Shown here piece after piece: positions 1-9,635 of a stretch of DNA of 64,000 bases. The translations under genes were made by a program, and so were the position numbers. Below the pieces are notes generated by a model, which saw only the letters and a list, made by a program, of their open reading frames with translations, was not told the origin of the DNA and did no database searches. Source of the DNA: Leclercia sp. AS011 (lineage in GTDB: Bacteria > Pseudomonadota > Gammaproteobacteria > Enterobacterales > Enterobacteriaceae); the NCBI RefSeq assembly GCF_037152535.1, contig NZ_JBBCMA010000005.1, forward strand, positions 1-64,000, written 5' to 3'. Every line of letters begins with the position of its first letter. Within the stretch, counting starts at the first letter, position 1.

Positions 1-1006
<1,006 letters not shown>

Positions 1007-1125
1007 AAGTTTGATGCTCGTGAATTAAACTTCGTAATGAATTACGTATGTTCACTCAGAGACTTGGTATTCATTTATTGTCTTTCGACATTAAGAATCC
1101 ATGTCACTTTGAGTGCCCACACAGA

Positions 1126-1150
1126 TTGTCTGATAAATTGTTAAAGAGCA
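1126..1150 (-). promoter_or_regulatory. rrn leader antitermination boxA
   Basis: Read on the minus strand this is TGCTCTTTAACAATTTATC followed by AGACAA, the boxA-containing leader motif of enterobacterial rRNA operons. In E. coli it loads NusB-S10 and the rRNA antitermination complex. It lies about 120 nt ahead of the 16S 5' end, as in E. coli. Confidence 0.85.
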
Positions 1151-1188
1151 GTGCAACGCGGCTTTCGCTCACCGTTGCGAGGTCCCGT

Positions 1189-1216
1189 ATAATACGTTTT
1201 CCTCTTTCAGAGTCAA
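1189..1216 (-). promoter_or_regulatory. rrn P2 promoter
   Basis: On the minus strand a -35 TTGACT (1216-1211) and -10 TATTAT (1194-1189) are separated by 16 bp. The layout and the surrounding bases match E. coli rrn P2. Confidence 0.85.
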
Positions 1217-1286
1217 GCGATTATTTCGCGCTTTTCCCTGCTGACCCGGCGGCTTGTTTGCCGTTGTTCCGTGTCAGTGGAGGCGC

Positions 1287-1314
1287 ATTATAGGGAGTTC
1301 TTCGGCGGTGACAA
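1287..1314 (-). promoter_or_regulatory. rrn P1 promoter with GC discriminator
   Basis: On the minus strand -35 TTGTCA (1314-1309) and -10 TATAAT (1292-1287) are 16 bp apart, followed by a GCGCC discriminator, as in E. coli rrn P1 (growth-rate and ppGpp/DksA control). The A/T-rich run upstream (1315-1345) looks like an UP element and probably also holds Fis sites, which I did not score. The 1315-1463 stretch also has to contain the promoter of the divergent yieP. Confidence 0.85.
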
Positions 1315-1463
1315 GAGTAAATTTGAAAAAAATAATCAACCGTACTTTTTTTCACCAAAAGACCCGTCTTTTAGCCAGAAATTGCGCTAATTGTCGTTTT
1401 ACCAACCACAACTATCCTGCAGATGGCATACTTACTAGCATTAAGAATCAAGGAATATGCGTT

Positions 1464-2156
1464 ATGCCATTGAGCGCGCAACAGCTGGCGGCACAAAAAA
1501 ACCTCTCCTATGTGCTGGCAGAAAAACTGGCCCAGCGGATCCTGGCGGGTGAATATCTGCCAGGCAGCATCTTGCCGGGCGAACTGGAACTGGGTGAGCA
1601 GTTTGGCGTAAGCCGAACTGCCGTGCGTGAAGCTGTGAAAACCTTAACCGCGAAAGGGATGGTTCTTCCCCGCCCACGCATCGGTACGCGGGTGATGCCT
1701 CAGAGCAACTGGAACTTCCTCGATCAGGAGCTGCTATCCTGGTGGATGACGGAAGATAACTTCCATCAGGTCATCGACCATTTTCTGGTGATGCGCAGCA
1801 GCCTGGAGCCGCAGGCCTGCCTGCTGGCTGCCACCATCGGAACGGCAGAGCAAAAAGCGCGATTAAATACCCTGATGGATGAGATGGTGCATCTGAAAAA
1901 GCACTTCAACCGGGAACGCTGGATCGAAGTGGATATGGCCTGGCACGAGCATATCTATGAGATGAGCGGCAATCCCTTCCTGACCTCTTTTGCCTCGCTC
2001 TTTCACTCTGTTTATCACACCTACTTTACGTCTATTACTCAGGACGAGGTGGTGAAGCTGGATTTACATCAGGCTATCGTTGACGCCATTCAGGATAGCG
2101 ACGGGCTGCTCGCCATGACGGCCAGCCAGGCTCTGCTTGCCGCACCGGCACGGTAG
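1464..2156 (+). CDS. yieP: YieP, FadR/GntR-family transcriptional regulator
   Basis: A 230-residue GntR regulator. The N-terminal winged helix (about residues 10-80) contains LGEQFGVSRTAVREAVKTL; the C-terminal all-alpha FadR/FCD domain (about 90-225) carries the Asp/His positions (DMAWHEHIYEM, FHSVYHTYF, DLHQAIVDAI) that bind metal or effector in this family. The frame is open upstream to 1254, but the start MPLSAQQLAAQKN matches E. coli YieP and AGGA precedes it. The gene sits 21 bp ahead of hsrA, so the two are probably co-transcribed. E. coli YieP is a DNA-binding protein with only partly known targets. The last 15 residues diverge from E. coli. Confidence 0.93.
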   Translation: MPLSAQQLAAQKNLSYVLAEKLAQRILAGEYLPGSILPGELELGEQFGVSRTAVREAVKTLTAKGMVLPRPRIGTRVMPQSNWNFLDQELLSWWMTEDNFHQVIDHFLVMRSSLEPQACLLAATIGTAEQKARLNTLMDEMVHLKKHFNRERWIEVDMAWHEHIYEMSGNPFLTSFASLFHSVYHTYFTSITQDEVVKLDLHQAIVDAIQDSDGLLAMTASQALLAAPAR

Positions 2157-2177
2157 CAACATACAACAGGAATTCGA

Positions 2178-3605
2178 ATGACAGTAAAAAAAGCACGCAG
2201 CATGGCGGGTTTGCCATGGATCGCGGCAATGGCTTTCTTTATGCAGGCGCTGGATGCCACCATCCTTAACACCGCGCTTCCGGCGATTGCCGAAAGCCTT
2301 AATCGTTCTCCGCTGGCCATGCAGTCAGCCATCATCAGTTATACCCTGACCGTTGCGATGCTGATCCCGGTGAGTGGCTGGCTGGCGGATCGCTTCGGCA
2401 CCCGGCGGGTCTTTATGCTGGCAGTGACCTTATTTACGCTGGGGTCGCTGGCCTGTGCGCTCTCCAGCTCGCTGGGTGAGCTGGTTGTGTTCCGGGTGAT
2501 TCAGGGAATTGGCGGGGCGATGATGATGCCGGTCGCACGCCTGGCGCTACTCAGGGCCTATCCGCGCAGCGAGCTGTTACCGGTGCTTAACTTCGTTACC
2601 ATGCCGGGTTTAGTCGGGCCGATCCTCGGCCCGGTGCTGGGAGGCGTGCTGGTCACCTGGGCCAGCTGGCACTGGATATTCCTCATTAATATTCCGATTG
2701 GGATCGCCGGCATTTTCTATGCCCGTAAATTTATGCCGAACTTCACCACCCCGCGGCGCAAATTCGATATGGGCGGGTTCTTCCTGTTTGGTCTGAGCCT
2801 GGTGCTGTTCTCCAGCGGAATGGAGCTGTTCGGTGAGAAAGTGGTGTCCACCTGGCTGGCCGTCTCCATCATCTTCAGCGGTGTTCTTCTTTTCCTTCTT
2901 TATATACGTCATGCGCGTCGCCATCCTACACCGCTGATTTCGCTCAACCTGTTTAACACCCGCACCTTCTCGGTAGGCATTGCCGGAAACATCGCTTCAC
3001 GACTGGGCACCGGCTGTGTTCCTTTCCTGATGCCGCTGATGCTGCAGGTCGGGTTTGGTTATCCGGCGCTGATTGCGGGTTGCATGATGGCTCCGACGGC
3101 GGTGGGTTCGATTCTGGCTAAATCCGGCGTGACCCAACTGTTACGCCGCCTGGGATACCGCCGGACGCTGGTTGGGGTGACGGTGTTTATTGGCGTGATG
3201 ATTGCGCAATTTTCACTGCAGTCGGCAGAGTTGCCGGTATGGATGCTGATCCTGCCGCTGTTTGTGCTGGGGATGGCGATGTCCATCCAGTTTACCTCGA
3301 TGAACACCATTACCCTTGCCGATCTCAGCGACGAGAACGCCAGCGGCGGCAACAGCATGCTGGCAGTCACGCAGCAGCTGTCAATCAGTCTGGGGGTAGC
3401 GGTCAGTGCGGCGGTGCTGCGTTTTTACGAAGGATTCGACAGCAATAACACTGTCGAACAGTTCCACTCCACCTTTATCACCATGGGCGCGCTGACGGTG
3501 GTCTCTGCCCTGGTGTTTATGCTGTTAAAACCCAAAGACGGTCGTAACCTCATTAAAGAACGGCATAAACCTAAACCGACCCGCGTTCCATCAGAACAGG
3601 AGTAA
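2178..3605 (+). CDS. hsrA: HsrA, DHA2-family MFS transporter
   Basis: A 475-residue inner-membrane protein with about 14 hydrophobic segments. The MFS motif A loop [13 protein letters not shown] follows TM2, and the DHA2-type motif [13 protein letters not shown] sits in TM5. Length equals E. coli HsrA, a drug:H+ antiporter homologue linked to homocysteine resistance and to effects on RpoS-dependent expression. The substrate is not known with certainty. AGGA lies 8 bp before the ATG. The last 35 bp overlap the end of rbsR, which is read from the other strand, so the two mRNAs are complementary at their 3' ends. Confidence 0.93.
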   Translation: MTVKKARSMAGLPWIAAMAFFMQALDATILNTALPAIAESLNRSPLAMQSAIISYTLTVAMLIPVSGWLADRFGTRRVFMLAVTLFTLGSLACALSSSLGELVVFRVIQGIGGAMMMPVARLALLRAYPRSELLPVLNFVTMPGLVGPILGPVLGGVLVTWASWHWIFLINIPIGIAGIFYARKFMPNFTTPRRKFDMGGFFLFGLSLVLFSSGMELFGEKVVSTWLAVSIIFSGVLLFLLYIRHARRHPTPLISLNLFNTRTFSVGIAGNIASRLGTGCVPFLMPLMLQVGFGYPALIAGCMMAPTAVGSILAKSGVTQLLRRLGYRRTLVGVTVFIGVMIAQFSLQSAELPVWMLILPLFVLGMAMSIQFTSMNTITLADLSDENASGGNSMLAVTQQLSISLGVAVSAAVLRFYEGFDSNNTVEQFHSTFITMGALTVVSALVFMLLKPKDGRNLIKERHKPKPTRVPSEQE

Positions 3606-4563
3606 GCTGCAGCCGCTGTGGTTGCAGCCCGGGCTGGGCGATTCGATGGATCAATACGTCAATCGCCAGTTCGCCCAGTTCATCCTTTGGCTGATGAATA
3701 GTGGTGAGCGGCGGCGTCATGTACTGCGCCAGTTCGATATCGTCATAGCCCACCACGGCGATATCGTCCGGAACACGGAGCCCCGCCTGATAGAGCGCCT
3801 GATAGGCACCCACAGCCATCGCATCATTACCAATAAAGACCGCCTGCGGCCGGTCTTTCTGCGCCAGAAGAGACTGCATCGCCTCAAACCCGCCGCTGAA
3901 TTCAAAGTCACCGGTAATTTGATACCCGTCAGGCACCGGCAGACCGGCGCGGTCCATGGCGACCAGAAAGCCCTCCAGCCGCAGGCGGGCAGGGGTTTTA
4001 TCCAGCGGACCCGTAATGCAGGCGATGCGGGTATGGCCTTTATCAATCAGATGCTGCGTCGCCATGTCCCCGCCCAGCAGGGAGTTATCCTGAATCAGAT
4101 CGCTGGTACCGTCGAACGGTGCCCAGTCCATCATCACCGTGGGAACGGAAGGGTAGCGCTGCATAATCTCGGGGGAGGGCTGGTGCGTTTCGGTACACAG
4201 TAGCAGTAACCCGTCGACACGCTTTTGCATCAGCGTCTCCAGATTACGGTTCATACGCTGCTCGTCGCCTTCGGTATTGCACAGCACCAGGCTGTAGCCG
4301 CGCTCAAAGCAGCTGCGTTCCACGCCACGCACCAGCTCAGAATAAAAGGGGTTGGTACTGGCAGTGATGAGCATACCGATGGTGCGGGTCTGGTTGAGCT
4401 TCAGACTGCGCGCCAGAGCGGAAGGCGCATAATTGAGGGATTTAACTGCGGCTTCGACCTTCTCCCGGATCGCCTCGCTGACGAAGCGATCGTTATTAAT
4501 GACATGGGAGACCGTCGACGTAGAGACGCCCGCCATGCGAGCGACATCTTTCATTGTGGCCAA
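3571..4563 (-). CDS. rbsR: RbsR, ribose operon repressor (LacI family)
   Basis: A 330-residue LacI-type repressor: helix-turn-helix at residues 2-25 ([20 protein letters not shown]), hinge helix near 45-58 ([10 protein letters not shown]), then a periplasmic-binding-protein-like ribose-binding domain. It closes the rbsDACBKR operon, 3 nt after the rbsK stop codon, so it is autoregulated. The CGAAACGTTTCG palindromes ahead of rbsD are its expected operators. Ribose releases the repressor. Confidence 0.96.
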   Translation of the reverse strand: MATMKDVARMAGVSTSTVSHVINNDRFVSEAIREKVEAAVKSLNYAPSALARSLKLNQTRTIGMLITASTNPFYSELVRGVERSCFERGYSLVLCNTEGDEQRMNRNLETLMQKRVDGLLLLCTETHQPSPEIMQRYPSVPTVMMDWAPFDGTSDLIQDNSLLGGDMATQHLIDKGHTRIACITGPLDKTPARLRLEGFLVAMDRAGLPVPDGYQITGDFEFSGGFEAMQSLLAQKDRPQAVFIGNDAMAVGAYQALYQAGLRVPDDIAVVGYDDIELAQYMTPPLTTIHQPKDELGELAIDVLIHRIAQPGLQPQRLQLTPVLMERGSV

Positions 4564-4566
4564 ACG

Positions 4567-5496
4567 CTACCTCTGCTGACTTAAAAATTCATCGATCTCA
4601 TTGCGCCATGGTACAGAAGGCTGCGCGCCTGGACGCGTTACCGCAATGGCCGCCGCCGCATGGGCAAAACGGATCGCAGTATCCAGTGGCTCACCTTCCA
4701 GCAGGGCCGTGACCAGCGCACCATTAAAGGTATCGCCCGCCGCGATGGTATCAACAGCTTTCACCTTAAAGCCGGGAACGCGACGACCTTCTCCCTCGAC
4801 GCTGGCCCATACGCCGCGGCTGCCAAGAGTAATGATGACCGTACTGATGCCTTTCTGGTGCAGGGCTTGCGCCGCACGCGCCGCATCGTCATCGTTTTCA
4901 ACGCGAATGCCCGTCAGCTTTTCAGCTTCGGTTTCGTTAGGGGTGATGATATCCACCAGCGCCAGCAACTCGTCTGATAATACACGGGCAGGCGCTGGAT
5001 TAAGTACGACAGTGGTATGATTTTCATGGGCAATTTGCGCCGCTGCCAGCACGCTTTCGACCGGCGATTCCAGCTGCATCAGCAGCGCGTCGGCGTCGGC
5101 GATACGCGCCTGTTGCGCCGCTACGCGTTCCGGCGTCAGCGCCGCGTTGGCACCCGCATGAATACCGATAACATTCTCACCTTCCGCGTTGACAAAAATC
5201 AGCGCCACGCCGGTTGATTCGCCATCCACCACGCTGACCGGCGCAATATCGATGTTGTCGCTTGCCAGCTGTTTGCGCACGCGCTCACCGGTATCGTCAT
5301 CGCCGGTACAGGCGATAAAGGCGATGTTCGCCCCGCTGCGTCCGGCGGCGACGGCCTGGTTTGCGCCCTTGCCGCCAAAGGCGACCTGATAGCGATTGCC
5401 CGTTACGGTCTCGCCCGGCGTCGGGAAAGCGTCAAGGTTGAGAATGTGATCGGCATTAATACTGCCAAGGACGACGAGCTTGCCTGCGGTTTTCAT
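4567..5496 (-). CDS. rbsK: Ribokinase
   Basis: A PfkB-family sugar kinase of 309 residues that phosphorylates ribose to ribose 5-phosphate with ATP. PfkB signature 1 (GGKGANQAVAAGRSG) is near residues 42-56, and signature 2 (DTIAAGDTFNGA, with the catalytic Asp) is near 250-261. The frame is open to an upstream ATG at 5511, and ATG also occurs at 5499. I prefer 5496 (MKTAGKLVVLG) because it aligns with the E. coli start and because the GGTGG ahead of 5511 is buried in a hairpin (5519-5542). Confidence 0.94.
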   Translation of the reverse strand: MKTAGKLVVLGSINADHILNLDAFPTPGETVTGNRYQVAFGGKGANQAVAAGRSGANIAFIACTGDDDTGERVRKQLASDNIDIAPVSVVDGESTGVALIFVNAEGENVIGIHAGANAALTPERVAAQQARIADADALLMQLESPVESVLAAAQIAHENHTTVVLNPAPARVLSDELLALVDIITPNETEAEKLTGIRVENDDDAARAAQALHQKGISTVIITLGSRGVWASVEGEGRRVPGFKVKAVDTIAAGDTFNGALVTALLEGEPLDTAIRFAHAAAAIAVTRPGAQPSVPWRNEIDEFLSQQR

Positions 5497-5518
5497 CATT
5501 GAGGTGTCCATCTGAGAT

Positions 5519-5596
5519 CGCCACCGGTATTACCCGGTGGCGTATGCCACGCTTTTCTTTATATGTTGTCCTTCAGGCAGCGGGGAGCTGCCTGAA
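5519..5596 (-). ncRNA. rbsB-rbsK intercistronic double hairpin, possible RbsZ-like 3' UTR RNA
   Basis: Two perfect inverted repeats lie between rbsB and rbsK: TTCAGGCAGC/GCTGCCTGAA (5572-5581 with 5587-5596) and CGCCACCGG/CCGGTGGCG (5519-5527 with 5534-5542). Such stems usually protect the highly expressed upstream binding-protein mRNA. In E. coli the 3' UTR of rbsB gives the small RNA RbsZ; the matching location makes this a candidate homologue, but the RNA itself is inferred. Confidence 0.5.
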
Positions 5597-5603
5597 TCGC
5601 ATA

Positions 5604-6494
5604 TTACTGCTTGATGACCAGTTTCAGGTCAACAGGGTATTTAGCCTGAACTTTCTCGCCCTTCAGCACTTTGTCGGCAGTCTGCACGCCGGTGGCGCCG
5701 ATCTGCTCCGGAAGCTGAGCAATGGTCGCAGCCAGTTTGCCATCGTTTACCGCTTTTTCACCATCCGGCGTGCCGTCAAATCCGACCACCATCACATCAG
5801 ATTTGCCTGCAGTCTGCAGGGCGCGCAGCGCACCCAGCGCCATTTCGTCGTTCTGGGCGAAGACGGCTTTAACGTCCGGGTGAGCGGTCAGCAGGTTCTG
5901 CATAACGTTCAGACCTTTAGTACGGTCGAAGTCGGCCGGCTGGCTGGCCAGTACGTTGAATTTGTGAGCAGCAACGGCCTGCTGGAAGCCTTCGCCACGC
6001 TCACGCGCTGCGGAAGTCCCGGCAATGCCCTGCAGTTCGATAACTTTGGCGCCTTCACCCGCTTTCTTGGCGATGTAGTCACCGGCGATTTTGCCGCCCA
6101 GCACGTTATCAGACGCAATGTGGCTGACCACTTCGCCTTTAGACGCCTGACGGTCCAGGGTGATCACCGGGATGTTAGCCTGGTTTGCCATCTTCACGGC
6201 ATTCCCTACCGCATCGGAATCGGTCGGGTTGATCAGCAGGATTTTGGTGCCGCGAACGGTTAAGTCCTGCACGTTAGCCAGCTCTTTCGCCGGGTTGTTC
6301 TGGGAGTCGAGGATCACCAGGTTGTAGCCCAGTTTGTCGGCTTCTTTCTGCGCGCCATCCTTCAGGGAGACGAAGAACGGGTTGTTTAGAGTAGAAACCA
6401 CCAGCGCGATGGTATCTTTCGCCATGGCGTTTGCACTCACAGTTGCGCTCAGCGCGACAGCAGAAACCAGGGTAGCCAGTTTTTTCATGTTCAT
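5604..6494 (-). CDS. rbsB: Ribose ABC transporter periplasmic binding protein
   Basis: A 296-residue protein with a Sec signal peptide ([25 protein letters not shown], cleaved near residue 25) and a two-lobed sugar-binding domain. Family motifs include [37 protein letters not shown] and [15 protein letters not shown]. It delivers ribose to RbsAC, and in E. coli also signals to the chemoreceptor Trg. The start agrees with E. coli RbsB (same length). Confidence 0.97.
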   Translation of the reverse strand: MNMKKLATLVSAVALSATVSANAMAKDTIALVVSTLNNPFFVSLKDGAQKEADKLGYNLVILDSQNNPAKELANVQDLTVRGTKILLINPTDSDAVGNAVKMANQANIPVITLDRQASKGEVVSHIASDNVLGGKIAGDYIAKKAGEGAKVIELQGIAGTSAARERGEGFQQAVAAHKFNVLASQPADFDRTKGLNVMQNLLTAHPDVKAVFAQNDEMALGALRALQTAGKSDVMVVGFDGTPDGEKAVNDGKLAATIAQLPEQIGATGVQTADKVLKGEKVQAKYPVDLKLVIKQ

Positions 6495-6521
6495 ATCAAA
6501 GATGTCCTGTAGTGTCGTCAG

Positions 6522-7487
6522 TTACTGTTTTTTGTTGTCTACCAGTACCGCCAGCAAAATCACTACCGCTTTGACGATCATCTGGTAATAGGAAGAAACA
6601 CCTAACAAATTCAAACCATTGTTCAGGAAGCCGAGGATCAGCGCACCGATCAGCGTCCCCACGATACGACCTTTGCCCCCCGCCAGGCTGGTGCCGCCGA
6701 GCACCACCGCAGCGATGGCGTCCAGCTCATAGCCAGTACCCGCCGTCGGCTGGGCAGAGGAGAGACGTGCCACTTCGATAATGCCCGCCAGCGAGGCCAG
6801 CAGTCCGCACAGGGAGTAGACGATAATTTTGACTTTATTGACGCTGATGCCGGACAGACGCGTCGCCGCTTCGTTACCGCCCAGAGCATAGATATAGCGA
6901 CCCAGACGGGTGTGATGCAGCATGTACCACGCCGCGAGGAACACCAGGCCCATGATCCAGACCGGCGTCGGGATACCCAGCGGGCGACCGATACCGAACC
7001 AGCCAAACAGATCGGCGTTATCAGTAAAGCCCGTGTTCACCGGACTGCCGTTGGTATAGACCATGGTCACACCGCGCAGCAGCAGCATCATCACCAGGGT
7101 GGCGATAAAGGCCTGCACGCGGCCCTTCGCTACAATCATCCCGGTGACAGCACCAATTGCGGCACCCAGCGCCAGCGCCGCTGCTACGGCCACCAGCGCG
7201 TTGACTTCAACCCCTACAATTGAAGCAGCAACCGCGCCGGTGAGCGCCAGCAGGGAACCGACGGACAGGTCGATACCCGATGTCAAAATCACCAGCGTCA
7301 TCCCTACCGCCATAATGGCGTTCACGGACGTCTGCTGGAGGATGTTGAACAGGTTATTAACGGTAAAAAAGTTCGGGCTCATGGTGGAGACAATCGCGAT
7401 CAGCACCAGCAGGGCAATCAGCGATTTTTGTTCCAGCAGCCATGCCTTAGTGAAATAACGGCGTCCAGAAACAGCCTGGGTAGTCAT
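6522..7487 (-). CDS. rbsC: Ribose ABC transporter permease
   Basis: A 321-residue inner-membrane permease of the BPD_transp_2 type with about ten hydrophobic segments. The motif LTSGIDLSVGSLLALTGAV near residue 75 and the EAA-like loop GGNEAATRLSGISVNK near 200-215 (contact to RbsA) are present. Only 4 nt separate it from the rbsA stop codon, and rbsB follows after 27 nt. Confidence 0.96.
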   Translation of the reverse strand: MTTQAVSGRRYFTKAWLLEQKSLIALLVLIAIVSTMSPNFFTVNNLFNILQQTSVNAIMAVGMTLVILTSGIDLSVGSLLALTGAVAASIVGVEVNALVAVAAALALGAAIGAVTGMIVAKGRVQAFIATLVMMLLLRGVTMVYTNGSPVNTGFTDNADLFGWFGIGRPLGIPTPVWIMGLVFLAAWYMLHHTRLGRYIYALGGNEAATRLSGISVNKVKIIVYSLCGLLASLAGIIEVARLSSAQPTAGTGYELDAIAAVVLGGTSLAGGKGRIVGTLIGALILGFLNNGLNLLGVSSYYQMIVKAVVILLAVLVDNKKQ

Positions 7488-7491
7488 CTTC

Positions 7492-8997
7492 TTACTCCTG
7501 ATCCACGCGATTAAGCTTGCCCACAGCGGCAGCCATCAGAATTTCCTGGGTGGCCTGCTCGCGACTGAATTCACCGCCGAGATGCCCTTCATGCATGACG
7601 ATAATGCGATCGCTCATGCCTAATACCTCTGGCATCTCGGAGGAGACCAGAATGATGCTCAGCCCGTCAGCCTTAAACTGGTTGATAAGCTGATAAATCT
7701 CTTTCTTCGCGCCAACGTCCACGCCGCGGGTTGGCTCATCGAGGATCAGCACTTTCGGACGGGTCATCAGGCCGCGGGCAATCGCCACTTTCTGCTGGTT
7801 ACCGCCGGAAAGCAGGCCGATAGCCTGTTCCATCGATGGCGTTTTGACGTTGAAGAGGCGGATAAAATCGCTGACGGCCTGCTGCTCGTCTTTATGCTTA
7901 AGGCCACCGCCGCTGCGGCTGAAGTAGCGCAGCGCGGTCAGGGACATGTTCTCTTTCACCGACATGCCGAGCACTAAGCCGTCGCGTTTGCGGTCTTCGG
8001 AGATATAGACGATACCGTTCGCCAGGCCATCCTGCGGTGTACGGGTGACCACCTCATGACCATCAAGGGTGACGTATCCGCTGGCGCGTGGATTGGCCCC
8101 GTACAGCACCTTCATCAGCTCGGTGCGTCCGGCACCCATCAGCCCGGCCACGCCGAGGATTTCGCCCTGGCGCAGGGTAAAGCTGACGTCATGCACCCCA
8201 GGGCCGCACAGATTATCGACCTTCAGGCGGATAGCGCCCGGGGCCTTATCGATGCGCGGATACTGGTCTTCCAGCTTACGTCCCACCATCATCTCAATCA
8301 GCGTGTCTTCGGTGAGGGTCACCACTTCACGCTCGGCAATAAACTGCCCGTCGCGGAAGACGGTGACGTCATCGCAGATCTCGAAGATCTCTTTCATGCG
8401 GTGGGAGATATAAACAATGCCGCGCCCCTGCGCTTTCAGCTCGCGGATCACGCGGAACAGGGAGTCGGTTTCGGTATCGGTGAGGGCGTCGGTCGGCTCA
8501 TCCATCACGATAACCCGGGATTCGAAGCTCAGAACCTTCGCGATCTCCACCATCTGCTGGTCGCCGATGGAGAGTTCGCCCACCAGCCGATCGCTTTTGA
8601 AGCGCAGATTCAGCTTCGCCAGCAGCTTGTCGGCTTCGGCATACATCCGTTTCCAGTCAATTTTGCCAAAGCGGTTAACGAACTCACGCCCCAGGAAGAT
8701 GTTCTCCGCGATGGAGAGCTGCGGGATCAGGTTCAGCTCCTGGTGGATGATGCCAATCCCCGCTTCCTGGGAGGATTTCGGGCCGTTAAAGGTGGTCTCT
8801 TTACCCAGCCACAGCAGCGAACCGGCGTCGCGTTGATAGATACCGGTCAGCACTTTCATCATCGTCGATTTGCCGGCACCGTTTTCCCCCACCAGCGCCA
8901 TTACGCGCCCGGCATAGACGTTCAGTGCGGCACCGGAGAGGGCTTTGACGCCCGGGAACGACTTATCGATCCCTTTCAGTTGCAGGAGTGCGTCCAT
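7492..8997 (-). CDS. rbsA: Ribose ABC transporter ATP-binding protein (tandem domains)
   Basis: A 501-residue duplicated ABC ATPase. The first domain has Walker A GENGAGKS (37-44), signature LSIGDQQM and Walker B VIVMDEP; the second has a degenerate Walker A (GLMGAGRT), signature LSGGNQQK and Walker [13 protein letters not shown]. The asymmetry is normal for sugar importers. The frame continues 15 codons upstream, but [14 protein letters not shown] matches the E. coli start. It begins 7 nt after the rbsD stop codon. Confidence 0.96.
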   Translation of the reverse strand: MDALLQLKGIDKSFPGVKALSGAALNVYAGRVMALVGENGAGKSTMMKVLTGIYQRDAGSLLWLGKETTFNGPKSSQEAGIGIIHQELNLIPQLSIAENIFLGREFVNRFGKIDWKRMYAEADKLLAKLNLRFKSDRLVGELSIGDQQMVEIAKVLSFESRVIVMDEPTDALTDTETDSLFRVIRELKAQGRGIVYISHRMKEIFEICDDVTVFRDGQFIAEREVVTLTEDTLIEMMVGRKLEDQYPRIDKAPGAIRLKVDNLCGPGVHDVSFTLRQGEILGVAGLMGAGRTELMKVLYGANPRASGYVTLDGHEVVTRTPQDGLANGIVYISEDRKRDGLVLGMSVKENMSLTALRYFSRSGGGLKHKDEQQAVSDFIRLFNVKTPSMEQAIGLLSGGNQQKVAIARGLMTRPKVLILDEPTRGVDVGAKKEIYQLINQFKADGLSIILVSSEMPEVLGMSDRIIVMHEGHLGGEFSREQATQEILMAAAVGKLNRVDQE

Positions 8998-9004
8998 GAT
9001 GGCC

Positions 9005-9424
9005 TCAGAAGGTGACGCCAGCACAGAGAATGATATTCGCATACGGGGAACACTCCCCGCTGCGGATAACCGCCTGGCTGTCAGCGGTGTTTTTCTTGAA
9101 CTGTTCGTGCGTTATGTAACTTATTTTTATGGTGTTGCCCTGGTGTTGTTGCAGCTGCTTGATATGCCCAAGCAACGTTTCGTGGAGCTGCGGATTATGT
9201 TGTTGGATTTCCGTTGCGAGAATGGCCTCTTCAACCTGCATCTCGGCTGTCACCACATCCAGCACCTGCATAAACGAGGGCACGCCCTGCGTTAACGCCA
9301 GATCAATACGCGTTGTGCTGTGGGGAATGGGTAAACCCGCATCACACACCACCAGCGTATCGGTATGCCCAAGACGGGAGATGACCGATGAGACTTCAGA
9401 GTTGAGTACCGTGCCTTTCTTCAT
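9005..9424 (-). CDS. rbsD: D-ribose pyranase
   Basis: A 139-residue enzyme that interconverts the beta-pyranose and beta-furanose forms of ribose so that ribokinase gets its substrate. The family motif [16 protein letters not shown] near residues 19-34 carries the catalytic His and Asp, and [18 protein letters not shown] forms the C-terminus. The frame has an ATG four codons upstream; [11 protein letters not shown] matches E. coli and has AGAAT-type spacing to the operon leader. It is the first gene of the operon. Confidence 0.95.
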   Translation of the reverse strand: MKKGTVLNSEVSSVISRLGHTDTLVVCDAGLPIPHSTTRIDLALTQGVPSFMQVLDVVTAEMQVEEAILATEIQQHNPQLHETLLGHIKQLQQHQGNTIKISYITHEQFKKNTADSQAVIRSGECSPYANIILCAGVTF

Positions 9425-9437
9425 ATTCTGCTCCACT

Positions 9438-9453
9438 AGCGAAACGTTTCGCT
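9438..9453. promoter_or_regulatory. RbsR operator 1 (promoter-proximal)
   Basis: AGCGAAACGTTTCGCT is a perfect 16-bp palindrome 13 bp ahead of the rbsD start. Its core is the LacI-family CGAAACGTTTCG, and it corresponds to the E. coli RbsR operator overlapping the rbs transcript start. Confidence 0.8.
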
Positions 9454-9518
9454 GGCGTCAGTTTAATCTTACCGATGCGCAGAAAACCACCATGGCGTTG
9501 CAGATTTGTGATCGTCGT

Positions 9519-9530
9519 CGAAACGTTTCG
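9519..9530. promoter_or_regulatory. Second RbsR-type operator, 79 bp upstream
   Basis: A second perfect copy of CGAAACGTTTCG (extended to CGAAACGTTTCGCT on one side). Its centre is 79 bp from that of the first operator. The arrangement would suit repression by looping or occupation of an upstream activator region. TTTGTGATC at 9506-9514 is a possible CRP half-site. Confidence 0.6.
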
Positions 9531-9556
9531 CTAAGTGAAATGTAGAGCGAAGAATT

Positions 9557-9624
9557 GCCCGGCGGCGCTTCGCTTGCGCGGGCCTACGGGTGTGGTAGGC
9601 CGGGTAAGCGAAGCGCCACCCGGC
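9557..9624. repeat. REP/BIME pair between rbsD and kup
   Basis: Two oppositely oriented REP-type palindromic units: GCCCGGCGGCGCTTCGCTTG at 9557-9576 and CGGGTAAGCGAAGCGCCACC at 9601-9620, joined by a GC-rich centre. It lies between the kup terminus and the rbs control region. Confidence 0.8.
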
Positions 9625-9635
9625 ATGTTGCAGAA

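Noticed and set aside
1254..1463. N-terminal extension of yieP by 70 codons
   Set aside because: It would start inside the rrn P1 promoter region; the protein aligned with E. coli YieP begins at 1464.
7000..7460. Plus-strand ORFs inside rbsC and other rbs genes
   Set aside because: They are low-complexity frame shadows (Thr/Ala/Ile-rich) of the minus-strand rbs genes.
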